NCBI RefSeq assembly: GCF_000003605.2
Contig: NW_003120386.1
Coordinates: 1 to 23,816, forward strand
DNA from: Saccoglossus kowalevskii
Taxonomy: Eukaryota > Hemichordata > Enteropneusta > Harrimaniidae
Direction: 5' to 3'
DNA: 23,816 nt
Positions 9,077 to 19,361 of this stretch are shown here, one piece after another (position 1 is the stretch's first letter; each line of letters starts with the position of its first letter). The notes beneath the pieces were generated by a model. That model saw only the letters and a program-made list of their open reading frames with translations. It was not told the DNA's origin and made no database searches. The position numbers were made by a program, and so were the translations under genes.

Positions 9077-9947
9077 TGTATCATCCCATCTGAGGATATA
9101 TACTGGTGTTATTCAAATTCTAGATCAGTTAATCTGTATTATCCCATCTGAGGATATTCACTTGTGTTATTCAAATTCTAGACCAGTTAAACTGTATTAT
9201 CCCATCTGAGGATGTACACTGGTGTTATTCAAATTCTAGACCAGTTAATTTGTATTATCCTATCTGAGGATATACACTGGTGTTATTCAAATTCTAGACC
9301 AGGTAAGCTGCATTATCCCATCTGAGGATGTGAACAGATGTGATTCAAATTCGAGACCAGTTAAGCTGTATTATCTCATCTGAGGTTGTTTACTGGTGTT
9401 ATTCAAATTCTAGGCCAGGTAAGCTGTATCATCCCATCTGAGAATGTAAACAGATGTGATTCAAATTCTAAGCCAGTTAAGCTGTATCATCCCATCTGAG
9501 GATGTAAACTGATGTGATTCAAATTGTAGACCAGGTAAGCTGCATTATCTCATCTGAGGATGTGAACAGATATGATTCAAATTCTAGGCCAGGTAAGCTG
9601 TATCATCCCATCTGAGGATGTAAACAGATGTGATTCAAATTCTAAGCCAGTTAAGCTGTATCATCCCATCTGAGGATGTAAACTGATGTGATTCAAATTC
9701 TAGGCCAGTTAAGCTGTATTATCCCATCTGAGGTTGTTTACTGGTGTTATTCAAATTCTAGACCAGTTAAGCTGTATTATCCCATCTGAGGATGTAAACA
9801 GATGTGATTCAAATTCTAGGCCAGTTAAGCTGTATTATCCCATCTGAGGGATATACACTGGTGTTATTTAAATTCTAGGCCAGGTAAGCTATGATATCCC
9901 ATCTGAGGATGTAAACTGTTGTGATTCAAATTCTGGCTCAGTTAAGC
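9077..9947 (+). repeat. Higher-order segment m2-m16
   Basis: Fifteen monomers, 871 bp, all in order. m3 has the CACTTGTG variant shared only with 5319. m15 (9831) has one extra G (GAGGGATAT), making it 59 bp. The segment ends at m16 and jumps back to an m12-like monomer. Confidence 0.83.
9831..9889 (+). repeat. 59-bp monomer m15 (extra G)
   Basis: CTGAGGGATATAC in place of CTGAGGATATAC. The rest is standard m15, including TTATTTAAATTC and the CCAGGTAAGC tail. Confidence 0.82.
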
Positions 9948-10701
9948 TGTATCATCTCATCTGAGGATGTAAACTGATGTGATTCAAATTCTAGGCCAGT
10001 TAAGCTGTATTATCCCATCTGAGGTTGTTTACTGGTGTTATTCAAATTCTAGACCAGTTAAGCTGTATTATCCCATCTGAGGATGTAAACAGATGTGATT
10101 CAAATTCTAGGCCAGTTAAGCTGTATTATCCCATCTGAGGATATACACTGGTGTTATTTAAATTCTAGGCCAGGTAAGCTATGATATCCCATCTGAGGAT
10201 GTAAACTGTTGTGATTCAAATTCTGGCTCAGTTAAGCTGTATCATCCCATCTGAGGATGTAAACTGTTGTGGTTCAAATTCTAGGCCAGTTAAGCTGTAT
10301 CATCCCATCCGAGGATGTAAACTGATGTGATTCAAATTCTAGGCAAGTTAAGCTGTATTATCTCATCTGAGGATGTACACTGGTGTTATTCAAATTCTCG
10401 ACCAGTTAAGTTGTATTATCTCATCTGAGGTTGTATACTGGTGTTATTCACATTCTAGGCCAGTTAAGCTGTGTTATCCCATCTAAGGATGTAAACTGAT
10501 GTGATTCAAATTCTAGGCCAGTTAAGCTGTATTATCCCAACTGAGGTTGTATACTGGCGTTATTCAAATTCTAGACCAGTTGAGCTGCATTATCCCATCT
10601 GAGGATGTAAACAGATGTGATTCAAATTCTAGACCAGTTAAGCTGTATTATCTCATCTGAGGATATACACTGGTGTTATTCAAATTCTAGGCCAGTTAAG
10701 C
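9948..10701 (+). repeat. Higher-order segment m12/m17 hybrid, m13-m24
   Basis: Thirteen monomers, 754 bp. The first (9948) begins TGTATCATCTCATC with an m12 body, exactly like the joint monomer at 6130; m13-m16 then follow a second time. Its m17 GTGGTTC (10238) and m21 TGTGTTATCC (10470) link it to 2718/2950 and 22195/22427. m18 has a private CATCCGAGG. Confidence 0.81.
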
Positions 10702-11339
10702 TGTATTATCTCATCTGAGGATGTACACTGGTGTTATTCAAATTCTAGACCAGGTAAGCTATGATATCCCATCTGAGGATGTAAACTGTTGTGATTCAAA
10801 TTCTGGCTCAGTTAAGCTGTATCATCCCATCTGAGGATGTAAACTGTTGTGATTCAAGTTCTAGGCCAGTTAAGCTGTATCATCCCATCTGAGCATGTAA
10901 ACTGATGTGATTCAAATTCTAGGCAAGTTAAGCTGTATTATCTCATCTGAGGATGTACACTGGTGTTATTTAAATTCTCGACCAGTTAAGTTGTATTATC
11001 TCATCTGAGGTTGTATACTGGTGTTATTCACATTCTAGGCCAGTTAAGCTGTATTATCCCATCTAAGGATGTAAACTGATGTGATTCAAATTCTAGGCCA
11101 GTTAAGCTGTATTATCCCAACTGAGGTTGTATACTGGCGTTATTCAAATTCTAGACCAGTTGAGCTGCATTATCCCATCTGAGGATGTAAACAGATGTGA
11201 TTCAAATTCTAGACCAGTTAAGCTGTATTATCTCATCTGAGGATATACACTGGTGTTATTCAAATTCTAGGCCAGTTAAGCTGTATTATCTCATCTGAGG
11301 ATGTACACTGGTGTTATTCAAATTCTAGACCAGTTGAGC
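10702..11339 (+). repeat. Higher-order segment m25/m15 hybrid, m16-m25
   Basis: Eleven 58-bp monomers. It opens with the same m25-head/m15-tail hybrid as 3066. Here m24 precedes it, so this copy shows the original exchange point, and the 3066 copy has since lost m23-m24. It carries the m17 CAAGTTC and m18 GAGCATG variants and ends with a normal m25 (GTTGAGC tail). Confidence 0.81.
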
Positions 11340-11395
11340 TATATATCTGTCTGAGGATATACACTGGTGTTATTTAAATTCTAGATCAGTTAATC
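11340..11395 (+). repeat. 56-bp degraded m31-head/m2-tail monomer
   Basis: Starts TATATATCTGTCTGAGG, most like m31 (TATATTATCCCGTCTGAGG) with two bases lost and a change, then has TTATTTAAATTCTAGATC and a TTAATC tail leading into m3. It follows an m25 tail. Confidence 0.72.
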
Positions 11396-12091
11396 TGTAT
11401 TATCCCATCTGAGGATATTCACTGGTGTTATTCAAATTCTAGACCAGTTAAACTGTATTATCCCATCTGAGGATGTACACTGGTGTTATTCAAATTCTAG
11501 ACCAGTTAATTTGTATTATCCTATCTGAGGATATACACTGGTGTTATTCACATTCTAGACCAGGTAAGCTGCATTATCCCATCTGAGGATGTGAACAGAT
11601 GTGATTCAAATTCGAGACCAGTTAAGCTGTATTATCTCATCTGAGGTTGTTTACTGGTGTTATTCAAATTCTAGGCCAGTTAATCTGTATTATCTCATCT
11701 GAGGATGTAAACAGATATGATTCAAATTCTAGGCCAGGTAAGCTGTATCATCCCATCTGAGAATGTAAACAGATGTGATTCAAATTCTAAGCCAGTTAAG
11801 CTGTATCATCCCATCTGAGGATGTAAACTGATGTGATTCAAATTCTAGACCAGGTAAGCTGCATTATCTCATCTGAGGATGTGAACAGATATGATTCAAA
11901 TTCTAGGCCAGTTAAGCTGTATTATCTCATCTAAGGATGTAAACTGTTGTGATTCAAATTCTCGACAAGTTAAGTTGTATTATCCCATCTGAGGTTGTAT
12001 ACTGGCGTTATTCAAATTCTAGGCCAGTTAAGCTGTATTATCCCATCTGAGGTTGTATACTGGCGTTATTCAAATTCTAGGCCAGTTCAGC
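11340..12091 (+). repeat. Scrambled segment: m31/m2 hybrid, m3-m7, m10-like, m8-m10, m41/m42 hybrid, m43-like pair
   Basis: Thirteen monomers (752 bp), the least orderly part of the window. The first (11340) is 56 bp, with a degraded m31-like head (TATATATCTGTCTG) and an m2 tail. m7 (11628) has a GTTAATC tail and is followed by an m10-like monomer (11686) before m8, so m8-m10 are framed by m10 types. At 11918 an m41 body carrying a CATCTAAGG variant joins an m42 tail (TCTCGACAAG). Two m43-like monomers (11976, 12034) then stand side by side, the second with a GTTCAGC tail that recurs only at 14798. Confidence 0.75.
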
Positions 12092-12900
12092 TGTATTATC
12101 CCATCTGAGGATGTGAACAGATATGATTCAAATTCTAGGCCAGGTAAGCTGTATCATCCCATCTGAGGATGTAAACAGATGTGATTCAAATTCTAAGCCA
12201 GTTAAGCTGTATCATCCCATCTGAGGATGTAAACTGATGTGATTCAAATTCTAGGCCAGTTAAGCTGTATTATCCCATCTGAGGTTGTTTACTGGTGTTA
12301 TTCAAATTATAGACCAGTTAAGCTGTATTATCCCATCTGAGGATGTAAACAGATGTGATTCAAATTCTAGGCCAGTTAAGCTGTATTATCCCATCTGAGG
12401 ATATACACTGGTGTTATTTAAATTCTAGGCCAGGTAAGCTATGATATCCCATCTGAGGATGTAAACTGTTGTGATTCAAATTCTGGCTCAGTTAAGCTGT
12501 ATCATCCCATCTGAGGATGTAAACTGTTGTGATTCAAGTTCTAGGCCAGTTAAGCTGTATCATCCCATCTGAGCATGTAAACTGATGTGATTCAAATTCT
12601 AGGCAAGTTAAGCTGTATTATCTCATCTGAGGATGTACACTGGTGTTATTTAAATTCTCGACCCGTTAAGTTGTATTATCTCATCTGAGGTTGTATACTG
12701 GTGTTATTCACATTCTAGGCCAGTTAAGCTGTATTATCCCATCTAAAGATGTAAACTGATGTGATTCAAATTCTAGCCAGTTAAGCTGTATTATCCCAAC
12801 TGAGTTGTATACTGGCGTTATTCAATCCTAGACCAGTTGAGCTGCATTATCCCATCTGAGGATGTAAACAGATGTGATTCAAATTCTAGACCAGTTAAGC
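12092..12900 (+). repeat. Higher-order segment m10-m23 with a cluster of indels
   Basis: Fourteen monomers, 809 bp. Its first monomer begins TGTATTATCCC instead of the usual m10 TGCATTATCTC, as at 14856. Two neighbours near the end have lost bases: m21 (12730, 57 bp, CTAGCCAG) and m22 (12787, 56 bp, CTGAGTTG and TTCAATCCTAG). m24-m26 are missing after m23. Confidence 0.79.
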
Positions 12901-12958
12901 TGTATATCTCATCTGAGGATGTACACTGGTGTTATTCAAATTTCTAGACCAGTTTAGC
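12730..12958 (+). repeat. Indel cluster over four monomers (12730, 12787, 12843, 12901)
   Basis: Three of four successive monomers carry small indels: 12730 is 57 bp (TAGCCAG), 12787 is 56 bp (CTGAGTTG, TTCAATCCTAG), 12843 is intact and 12901 has one loss and one gain (TGTATATCTC, AAATTTCTAG). Most are changes in the length of 2-3 base runs. This density is far above the array average. Confidence 0.78.
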
Positions 12959-13530
12959 TGTATTATCCCATCTGAGGATGTACACTGGTGTTATTCAAAT
13001 TCTAGACCAGTTTAGCTGTATCATCGCATTTGAGGATGTATTATTCAAATTCTAGACCAGTTAATCGGTATTATCCCATCTGAGGACAAACACTGGTGTT
13101 ATTCAAATTCCAGACCAGTTAAGCTATATTATCCCGTCTGAGGATATACACTGGTGTTATTCAAATTCTAGATCAGTTAATCTGTATTATCCCATCTGAG
13201 GATATACACTGGTGTTATTCAAATTCGAGACCAGTTAAGCTGTATTATCCTATCTGAGGATGTACACTGGTGTTATTCAAATTCTAGACCAGTTAATTTG
13301 TATTATCCTATCTGAGGATATACACTGGTGTTATTCAAATTCTAGACCAGGTAAGCTGCATTATCCCATCTGAGGATGTGAACAGATGTGATTCAAATTC
13401 TAAGCCAGTTAAGCTGTCTCATTCCATCTGAGGATGTAAACTGATGTGATTCAAATTCTAGTCCACTTAAGCTGTATTATCCCATCTGAGGATGTACACT
13501 GGTGTTGTTCAAATTCTAGACCAGTTAATT
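12901..13530 (+). repeat. Higher-order segment m27-m37
   Basis: Eleven monomers, 630 bp, haplotype with separate m31 (13125) and m32 (13183) and m30 with GGACAAACAC. The first monomer has one base lost and one gained (TGTATATCTC, AAATTTCTAG), so it is still 58 bp. m36 (13415) has GTCCACTTAAGC, shared only with 16297. m37 has a private TTGTTCAAATTC. Confidence 0.8.
13017..13066 (+). repeat. 50-bp short monomer m29, copy 4
   Basis: Same deletion, 6,136 bp after copy 3, the largest gap between these markers. The 57-bp m26 that normally lies 173 bp upstream is missing because m23 joins m27 directly. Confidence 0.9.
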
Positions 13531-14797
13531 TGTATTATCCTATCTGAGGATATACACTGGTGTTATTTAAATTCTAGGCCAGGTAAGCTATGATATCCCA
13601 TCTGAGGATGTAAACTGTTGTGATTCAAATTCTGGCTCAGTTAAGCTGTATCATCCCATCTGAGGATGTAAACTGTTGTGATTCAAGTTCTAGGCCAGTT
13701 AAGCTGTATCATCCCATCTGAGCATGTAAACTGATGTGATTCAAATTCTAGGCAAGTTAAGCTGTATTATCTCATCTGAGGATGTACACTGGTGTTATTT
13801 AAATTCTCGACCAGTTAAGTTGTATTATCTCATCTGAGGTTGTATACTGGTGTTATTCACATTCTAGGCCAGTTAAGCTGTATTATCCCATCTAAGGATG
13901 TAAACTGATGTGATTCAAATTCTAGGCCAGTTAAGCTGTATTATCCCAACTGAGGTTGTATACTGGCGTTATTCAAATTCTAGACCAGTTGAGCTGCATT
14001 ATCCCATCTGAGGATGTAAACAGATGTGATTCAAATTCTAGACCAGTTAAGCTGTATTATCTCATCTGAGGATATACACTGGTGTTATTCAAATTCTAGG
14101 CCAGTTAAGCTGTATTATCTCATCTGAGGATGTACACTGGTGTTATTCAAATTCTAGACCAGTTGAGCTGCATTATCCCATCTGAGGATGTAACAGATGT
14201 GATTCAAATTTTAGACCAGTTAAGCTGTATTATCTCATCTGAGGATGTACACTGGTGTTATTCAAATTCTAGACCAGTTTAGCTGTATTATCCCATCTGA
14301 GGATGTACACTGGTGTTATTCAAATTCTAGACCAGTTTAGCTGTATCATCGCATTTGAGGATGTATTATTCAAATTCTAGACCAGTTAATCGGTATTATC
14401 CCATCTGAGGATAAACACTGGTGTTATTCAAATTCCAGACCAGTTAAGCTATATTATCCCATCTGAGGATATACACTGGTGTTATTCAAATTCGAGACCA
14501 GTTAAGCTGTATTATCCCATCTGAGGATGTACACTGGTGTTATTCAAATTCTAGACCAGTTAATTTGTATTATCCTATCTGAGGATATACACTGGTGTTA
14601 TTCAAATTCTAGACCAGGTAAGCTGCATTATCCCATCTGAGGATGTGAACAGATGTGATTCAAATTCTAGGCCAGTTAAGCTGTCTCATTCCATCTGAGG
14701 ATGTAAACTGATGTGATTCAAATTCTAGGCCAGTTAAGCTGTATCATCCCATCTGAGGATGTAAACTGATGTGATTCAAATTCTAGGCCAGTTAAGC
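13531..14797 (+). repeat. 1,267-bp unit (22 monomers), first of a near-identical pair
   Basis: Order: m38/m15 hybrid, m16-m30, fused m31/m32, m33-m36, m12-like. The same 22 monomers recur at 16413-17679 (shift 2,882). Reading both through, I find one difference (T14191 versus A17073, in the 57-bp m26). Identity continues 23 bases into the next monomer, to 14820, so about 1,290 bp match. The hybrid first monomer (CCTATCTGAGG head, TTATTTAAATTC body, CCAGGTAAGC tail) is common to both copies. Confidence 0.87.
14342..14391 (+). repeat. 50-bp short monomer m29, copy 5
   Basis: Same deletion, followed by m30 with GGATAAACAC and the fused m31/m32. Confidence 0.9.
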
Positions 14798-15956
14798 TGT
14801 ATTATCCCATCTGAGGTTGTATACTGGCGTTATTCAAATTCTAGGCCAGTTCAGCTGTATTATCCCATCTGAGGATGTGAACAGATATGATTCAAATTCT
14901 AGGCCAGGTAAGCTGTATCATCCCATCTGAGGATGTAAACAGATGTGATTCAAATTCTAAGCCAGTTAAGCTGTATCATCCCATCTGAGGATGTAAACTG
15001 ATGTGATTCAAATTCTAGGCCAGTTAAGCTGTATTATCCCATCTGAGGTTGTTTACTGGTGTTATTCAAATTCTAGACCAGTTAAGCTGTATTATCCCAT
15101 CTGAGGATGTAAACAGATGTGATTCAAATTCTAGGCCAGTTAAGCTGTATTATCCCATCTGAGGATATACACTGGTGTTATTTAAATTCTAGACCAGGTA
15201 AGCTATGATATCCCATCTGAGGATGTAAACTGTTGTGATTCAAATTCTGGCTCAGTTAAGCTGTATCATCCCATCTGAGGATGTAAACTGTTGTGATTCA
15301 AGTTCTAGGCCAGTTAAGCTGTATCATCCCATCTGAGGATGTAAACTGATGTGATTCAAATTCTAGGCAAGTTAAGCTGTATTATCTCATCTGAGGATGT
15401 ACACTGGTGTTATTCAATTTCTCGACCAGTTAAGTTGTATTATCTCATCTGAGGTTGTATACTGGTGTTATTCACATTCTAGGCCAGTTAAGCTGTATTA
15501 TCCCATCTAAGGATGTAAACTGATGTGATTCAAATTCTAGGCCAGTTAAGCTGTATTATCCCAACTGAGGTTGTATACTGGCGTTATTCAAATCCTAGAC
15601 CAGTTGAGCTGCATTATCCCATCTGAGGATGTAAACAGATGTGATTCAAATTCTAGACCAGTTAAGCTGTATTATCTCATCTGAGGATATACACTGGTGT
15701 TATTCAAATTCTAGGCCAGTTAAGCTGTATTATCTCATCTGAGGATGTACACTGGTGTTATTCAAATTCTAGACCAGTTGAGCTGCATTATCCCATCTGA
15801 GGATGTAACAGATGTGATTCAAATTTTAGACCAGTTAAGCTGTATTATCTCATCTGAGGATGTACACTGGTGTTATTCAAATTCTAGACCAGTTTAGCTG
15901 TATTATCCCATCTGAGGATGTACACTGGTGTTATTCAAATTCTAGACCAGTTTAGC

Positions 15957-16006
15957 TGTATCATCGCATTTGAGGATGTATTATTCAAATTCTAGACCAG
16001 TTAATC
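15957..16006 (+). repeat. 50-bp short monomer m29, copy 6
   Basis: Same deletion and same following haplotype as copy 5, 1,615 bp downstream of it. Confidence 0.9.
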
Positions 16007-16214
16007 GGTATTATCCCATCTGAGGATAAACACTGGTGTTATTCAAATTCCAGACCAGTTAAGCTATATTATCCCATCTGAGGATATACACTGGTGTTAT
16101 TCAAATTCGAGACCAGTTAAGCTGTATTATTCCATCTGAGGATGTACACTGGTGTTATTCAAATTCTAGACCAGTTAATTTATATTATCCTATCTGAGGA
16201 TATACACTGGTGTT

Positions 16215-16222
16215 ATGCAAAT
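16215..16222 (+). other. Perfect POU octamer ATGCAAAT created by a private change
   Basis: In the m34 at 16181 the usual TTATTCAAATTC reads TTATGCAAATTC. Every normal monomer core (ATTCAAAT) is one base from the octamer; here a single T-to-G completes it. Probably chance, as it occurs once. Confidence 0.4.
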
Positions 16223-16412
16223 TCTAGACCAGGTAAGCTGCATTATCCCATCTGAGGATGTGAACAGATGTGATTCAAATTCTAGGCCAGTTAAGCTGTC
16301 TCATTCCATCTGAGGATGTAAACTGATGTGATTCAAATTCTAGTCCACTTAAGCTGTATTATCCCATCTGAGGATGTACACTGGTGTTATTTAAATTCTC
16401 GACCAGTTAAGT

Positions 16413-17679
16413 TGTATTATCCTATCTGAGGATATACACTGGTGTTATTTAAATTCTAGGCCAGGTAAGCTATGATATCCCATCTGAGGATGTAAACTGT
16501 TGTGATTCAAATTCTGGCTCAGTTAAGCTGTATCATCCCATCTGAGGATGTAAACTGTTGTGATTCAAGTTCTAGGCCAGTTAAGCTGTATCATCCCATC
16601 TGAGCATGTAAACTGATGTGATTCAAATTCTAGGCAAGTTAAGCTGTATTATCTCATCTGAGGATGTACACTGGTGTTATTTAAATTCTCGACCAGTTAA
16701 GTTGTATTATCTCATCTGAGGTTGTATACTGGTGTTATTCACATTCTAGGCCAGTTAAGCTGTATTATCCCATCTAAGGATGTAAACTGATGTGATTCAA
16801 ATTCTAGGCCAGTTAAGCTGTATTATCCCAACTGAGGTTGTATACTGGCGTTATTCAAATTCTAGACCAGTTGAGCTGCATTATCCCATCTGAGGATGTA
16901 AACAGATGTGATTCAAATTCTAGACCAGTTAAGCTGTATTATCTCATCTGAGGATATACACTGGTGTTATTCAAATTCTAGGCCAGTTAAGCTGTATTAT
17001 CTCATCTGAGGATGTACACTGGTGTTATTCAAATTCTAGACCAGTTGAGCTGCATTATCCCATCTGAGGATGAAACAGATGTGATTCAAATTTTAGACCA
17101 GTTAAGCTGTATTATCTCATCTGAGGATGTACACTGGTGTTATTCAAATTCTAGACCAGTTTAGCTGTATTATCCCATCTGAGGATGTACACTGGTGTTA
17201 TTCAAATTCTAGACCAGTTTAGCTGTATCATCGCATTTGAGGATGTATTATTCAAATTCTAGACCAGTTAATCGGTATTATCCCATCTGAGGATAAACAC
17301 TGGTGTTATTCAAATTCCAGACCAGTTAAGCTATATTATCCCATCTGAGGATATACACTGGTGTTATTCAAATTCGAGACCAGTTAAGCTGTATTATCCC
17401 ATCTGAGGATGTACACTGGTGTTATTCAAATTCTAGACCAGTTAATTTGTATTATCCTATCTGAGGATATACACTGGTGTTATTCAAATTCTAGACCAGG
17501 TAAGCTGCATTATCCCATCTGAGGATGTGAACAGATGTGATTCAAATTCTAGGCCAGTTAAGCTGTCTCATTCCATCTGAGGATGTAAACTGATGTGATT
17601 CAAATTCTAGGCCAGTTAAGCTGTATCATCCCATCTGAGGATGTAAACTGATGTGATTCAAATTCTAGGCCAGTTAAGC
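16413..17679 (+). repeat. 1,267-bp unit (22 monomers), second of the near-identical pair
   Basis: Same monomer order as 13531-14797. The single substitution seen (A17073 for T14191) turns GATGTAACAG into GATGAAACAG. The copies diverge again at 17703, where this one continues as m13 (TTGTTTACTGG) and the other as an m43-like monomer (TTGTATACTGG). Confidence 0.87.
17224..17273 (+). repeat. 50-bp short monomer m29, copy 7
   Basis: Same deletion, 1,267 bp after copy 6. Lies inside the duplicate of 13531-14820. Confidence 0.9.
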
Positions 17680-18375
17680 TGTATTATCCCATCTGAGGTT
17701 GTTTACTGGTGTTATTCAAATTCTAGACCAGTTAAGCTGTATTATCCCATCTGAGGATGTAAACAGATGTGATTCAAATTCTAGGCCAGTTAAGCTGTAT
17801 TATCCCATCTGAGGATATACACTGGTGTTATTTAAATTCTAGGCCAGGTAAGCTATGATATCCCATCTGAGGATGTAAACTGTTGTGATTCAAATTCTGG
17901 CTCAGTTAAGCTGTATCATCCCATCTGAGGATGTAAACTGTTGTGATTCAAATTCTAGGCCAGTTAAGCTGTATCATCCCATCTGAGGATGTAAACTGAT
18001 GTGATTCAAATTCTAGGCAAGTTAAGCTGTATTATCTCATCTGAGGATGTACACTGGTGTTATTCAATTTCTCGACCAGTTAAGTTGTATTATCTCATCT
18101 GAGGTTGTATACTGGTGTTATTCACATTCTAGGCCAGTTAAGCTGTATTATCCCATCTAAGGATGTAAACTGATGTGATTCAAATTCTAGGCCAGTTAAG
18201 CTGTATTATCCCATCTGAGGTTGTATACTGGCGTTATTCAAATTCTAGACCAGTTGAGCTGCATTATCCCATCTGAGGATGTAAACAGATGTGATTCAAA
18301 TTCTAGACCAGTTAAGCTGTATTATCTCATCTGAGGATATACACTGGTGTTATTCAAATTCTAGACCAGCTGAGC
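17680..18375 (+). repeat. Higher-order segment m13-m23 with terminal m24/m25 hybrid
   Basis: Twelve 58-bp monomers. It follows an m12-like monomer, so the order m12-m13 is restored by the joint. m17 is CAAATTC, m19 has TTCAATTTCTCG and m22 has CCATCTGAGG, the same set as at 4855-5145. The last monomer (18318) has a private GCTGAGC tail and is followed by m1. Confidence 0.81.
18318..18375 (+). repeat. Hybrid m24/m25 monomer with GCTGAGC tail leading into m1
   Basis: Head as m24 (CTCATCTGAGGATATACAC), tail close to m25 (GACCAGTTGAGC) but with C for T (CAGCTGAGC). It is the only monomer other than m43 seen to precede m1. Confidence 0.75.
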
Positions 18376-18955
18376 TGTATTATCCCATCTGAGGATGTAA
18401 ACTGGTGTTATTCAAATTCTAGACCAGTTAAGCTGTATCATCCCATCTGAGGATATATACTGGTGTTATTCAAATTCTAGATCAGTTAATCTGTATTATC
18501 CCATCTGAGGATATTCACTGGTGTTATTCAAATTCTAGACCAGTTAAACTGTATTATCCCATCTGAGGATGTACACTGGTGTTATTCAAATTCTAGACCA
18601 GTTAATTTGTATTATCCTATCTGAGGATATACACTGGTGTTATTCAAATTCTAGACCAGGTAAGCTGCATTATCCCATCTGAGGATGTGAACAGATGTGA
18701 TTCAAATTCGAGACCAGTTAAGCTGTATTATCTCATCTGAGGTTGTTTACTGGTGTTATTCAAATTCTAGGCCAGGTAAGCTGTATCATCCCATCTGAGA
18801 ATGTAAACAGATGTGATTCAAATTCTAAGCCAGTTAAGCTGTATCATCCCATCTGAGGATGTAAACTGATGTGATTCAAATTCTAGACCAGGTAAGCTGC
18901 ATTATCTCATCTGAGGATGTGAACAGATATGATTCAAATTCTAGGCCAGGTAAGC
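18376..18955 (+). repeat. Higher-order segment m1-m10
   Basis: Ten monomers in order. m2 has TATATACTGG (shared with 5261 and 9077) but m3 has the ordinary CACTGGTG. Here m1 is preceded by an m24/m25 hybrid rather than m43. The m23-m24-m1-m2 order seen here could be the parent of the shorter m23-m2 joints at 5261 and 9077. Confidence 0.82.
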
Positions 18956-19303
18956 TGTATCATCCCATCTGAGGATGTAAACTGTTGTGATTCAAATTCT
19001 GGCTCAGTTAAGCTGTATCATCCCATCTGAGGATGTAAACTGTTGTGATTCAAATTCTAGGCCAGTTAAGCTGTATCATCCCATCTGAGGATGTAAACTG
19101 ATGTGATTCAAATTCTAGGCAAGTTAAGCTGTATTATCTCATCTGAGGATGTACACTGGTGTTATTCAATTTCTCGACCAGTTAAGTTGTATTATCTCAT
19201 CTGAGGTTGTATACTGGTGTTATTCACATTCTAGGCCAGTTAAGCTGTATTATCCCATCTAAGGATGTAAACTGATGTGATTCAAATTCTAGGCCAGTTA
19301 AGC
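18956..19303 (+). repeat. Higher-order segment m11/m16 hybrid, m17-m21
   Basis: Six monomers. The first (18956) has an m11-like head (TGTATCATCCC) and an m16 body and tail (CTGTTGTGATTC, TCTGGCTCAG), so m11-m15 were lost in one in-register exchange. m17 has CAAATTC and m19 has TTCAATTTCTCG. Confidence 0.79.
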
Positions 19304-19361
19304 TGTATTATCCTATCTGAGGATTTTCACTGGTGTTATTCAAATTCTAGACCAGTTAAGC
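19304..19361 (+). repeat. Orphan monomer with GGATTTTCACTGG
   Basis: It does not match any of the 43 variants. The middle is one base from m3 (GGATATTCACTGG), the head CCTATCTGAGG is that of m5, m33, m34 or m38, and the tail GACCAGTTAAGC is common to several. It separates m21 from m14, so it may be a multi-way recombinant or come from a unit not represented in this window. Confidence 0.65.

Larger units (their letters stand above)
14798..16412 (+). repeat. 1,615-bp unit (28 monomers) between the duplicated pair
   Basis: Order: m43-like (GTTCAGC tail), m10-m30, fused m31/m32, m33-m36, m37/m19 hybrid. Its beginning matches 12034 onward at a shift of 2,764. The last monomer (16355) has an m37 head and an m19 tail (TTATTTAAATTCTCGACC), and the next unit begins with m38/m15. 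Local changes are AAATCCTAGACC in m22 (15552), TATTATTCCATC in m33 (16123) and TTATGCAAATTC in m34 (16181). Confidence 0.82.

Noticed and set aside
282-16238. Real introns between CAGGTAAG donors and upstream-of-AG tracts
   Set aside because: Possible acceptors such as the AG in TTCTAG lack a good pyrimidine tract, there are no exons with coding potential, and no transcript evidence is available. Only the donor-like motif is reported.
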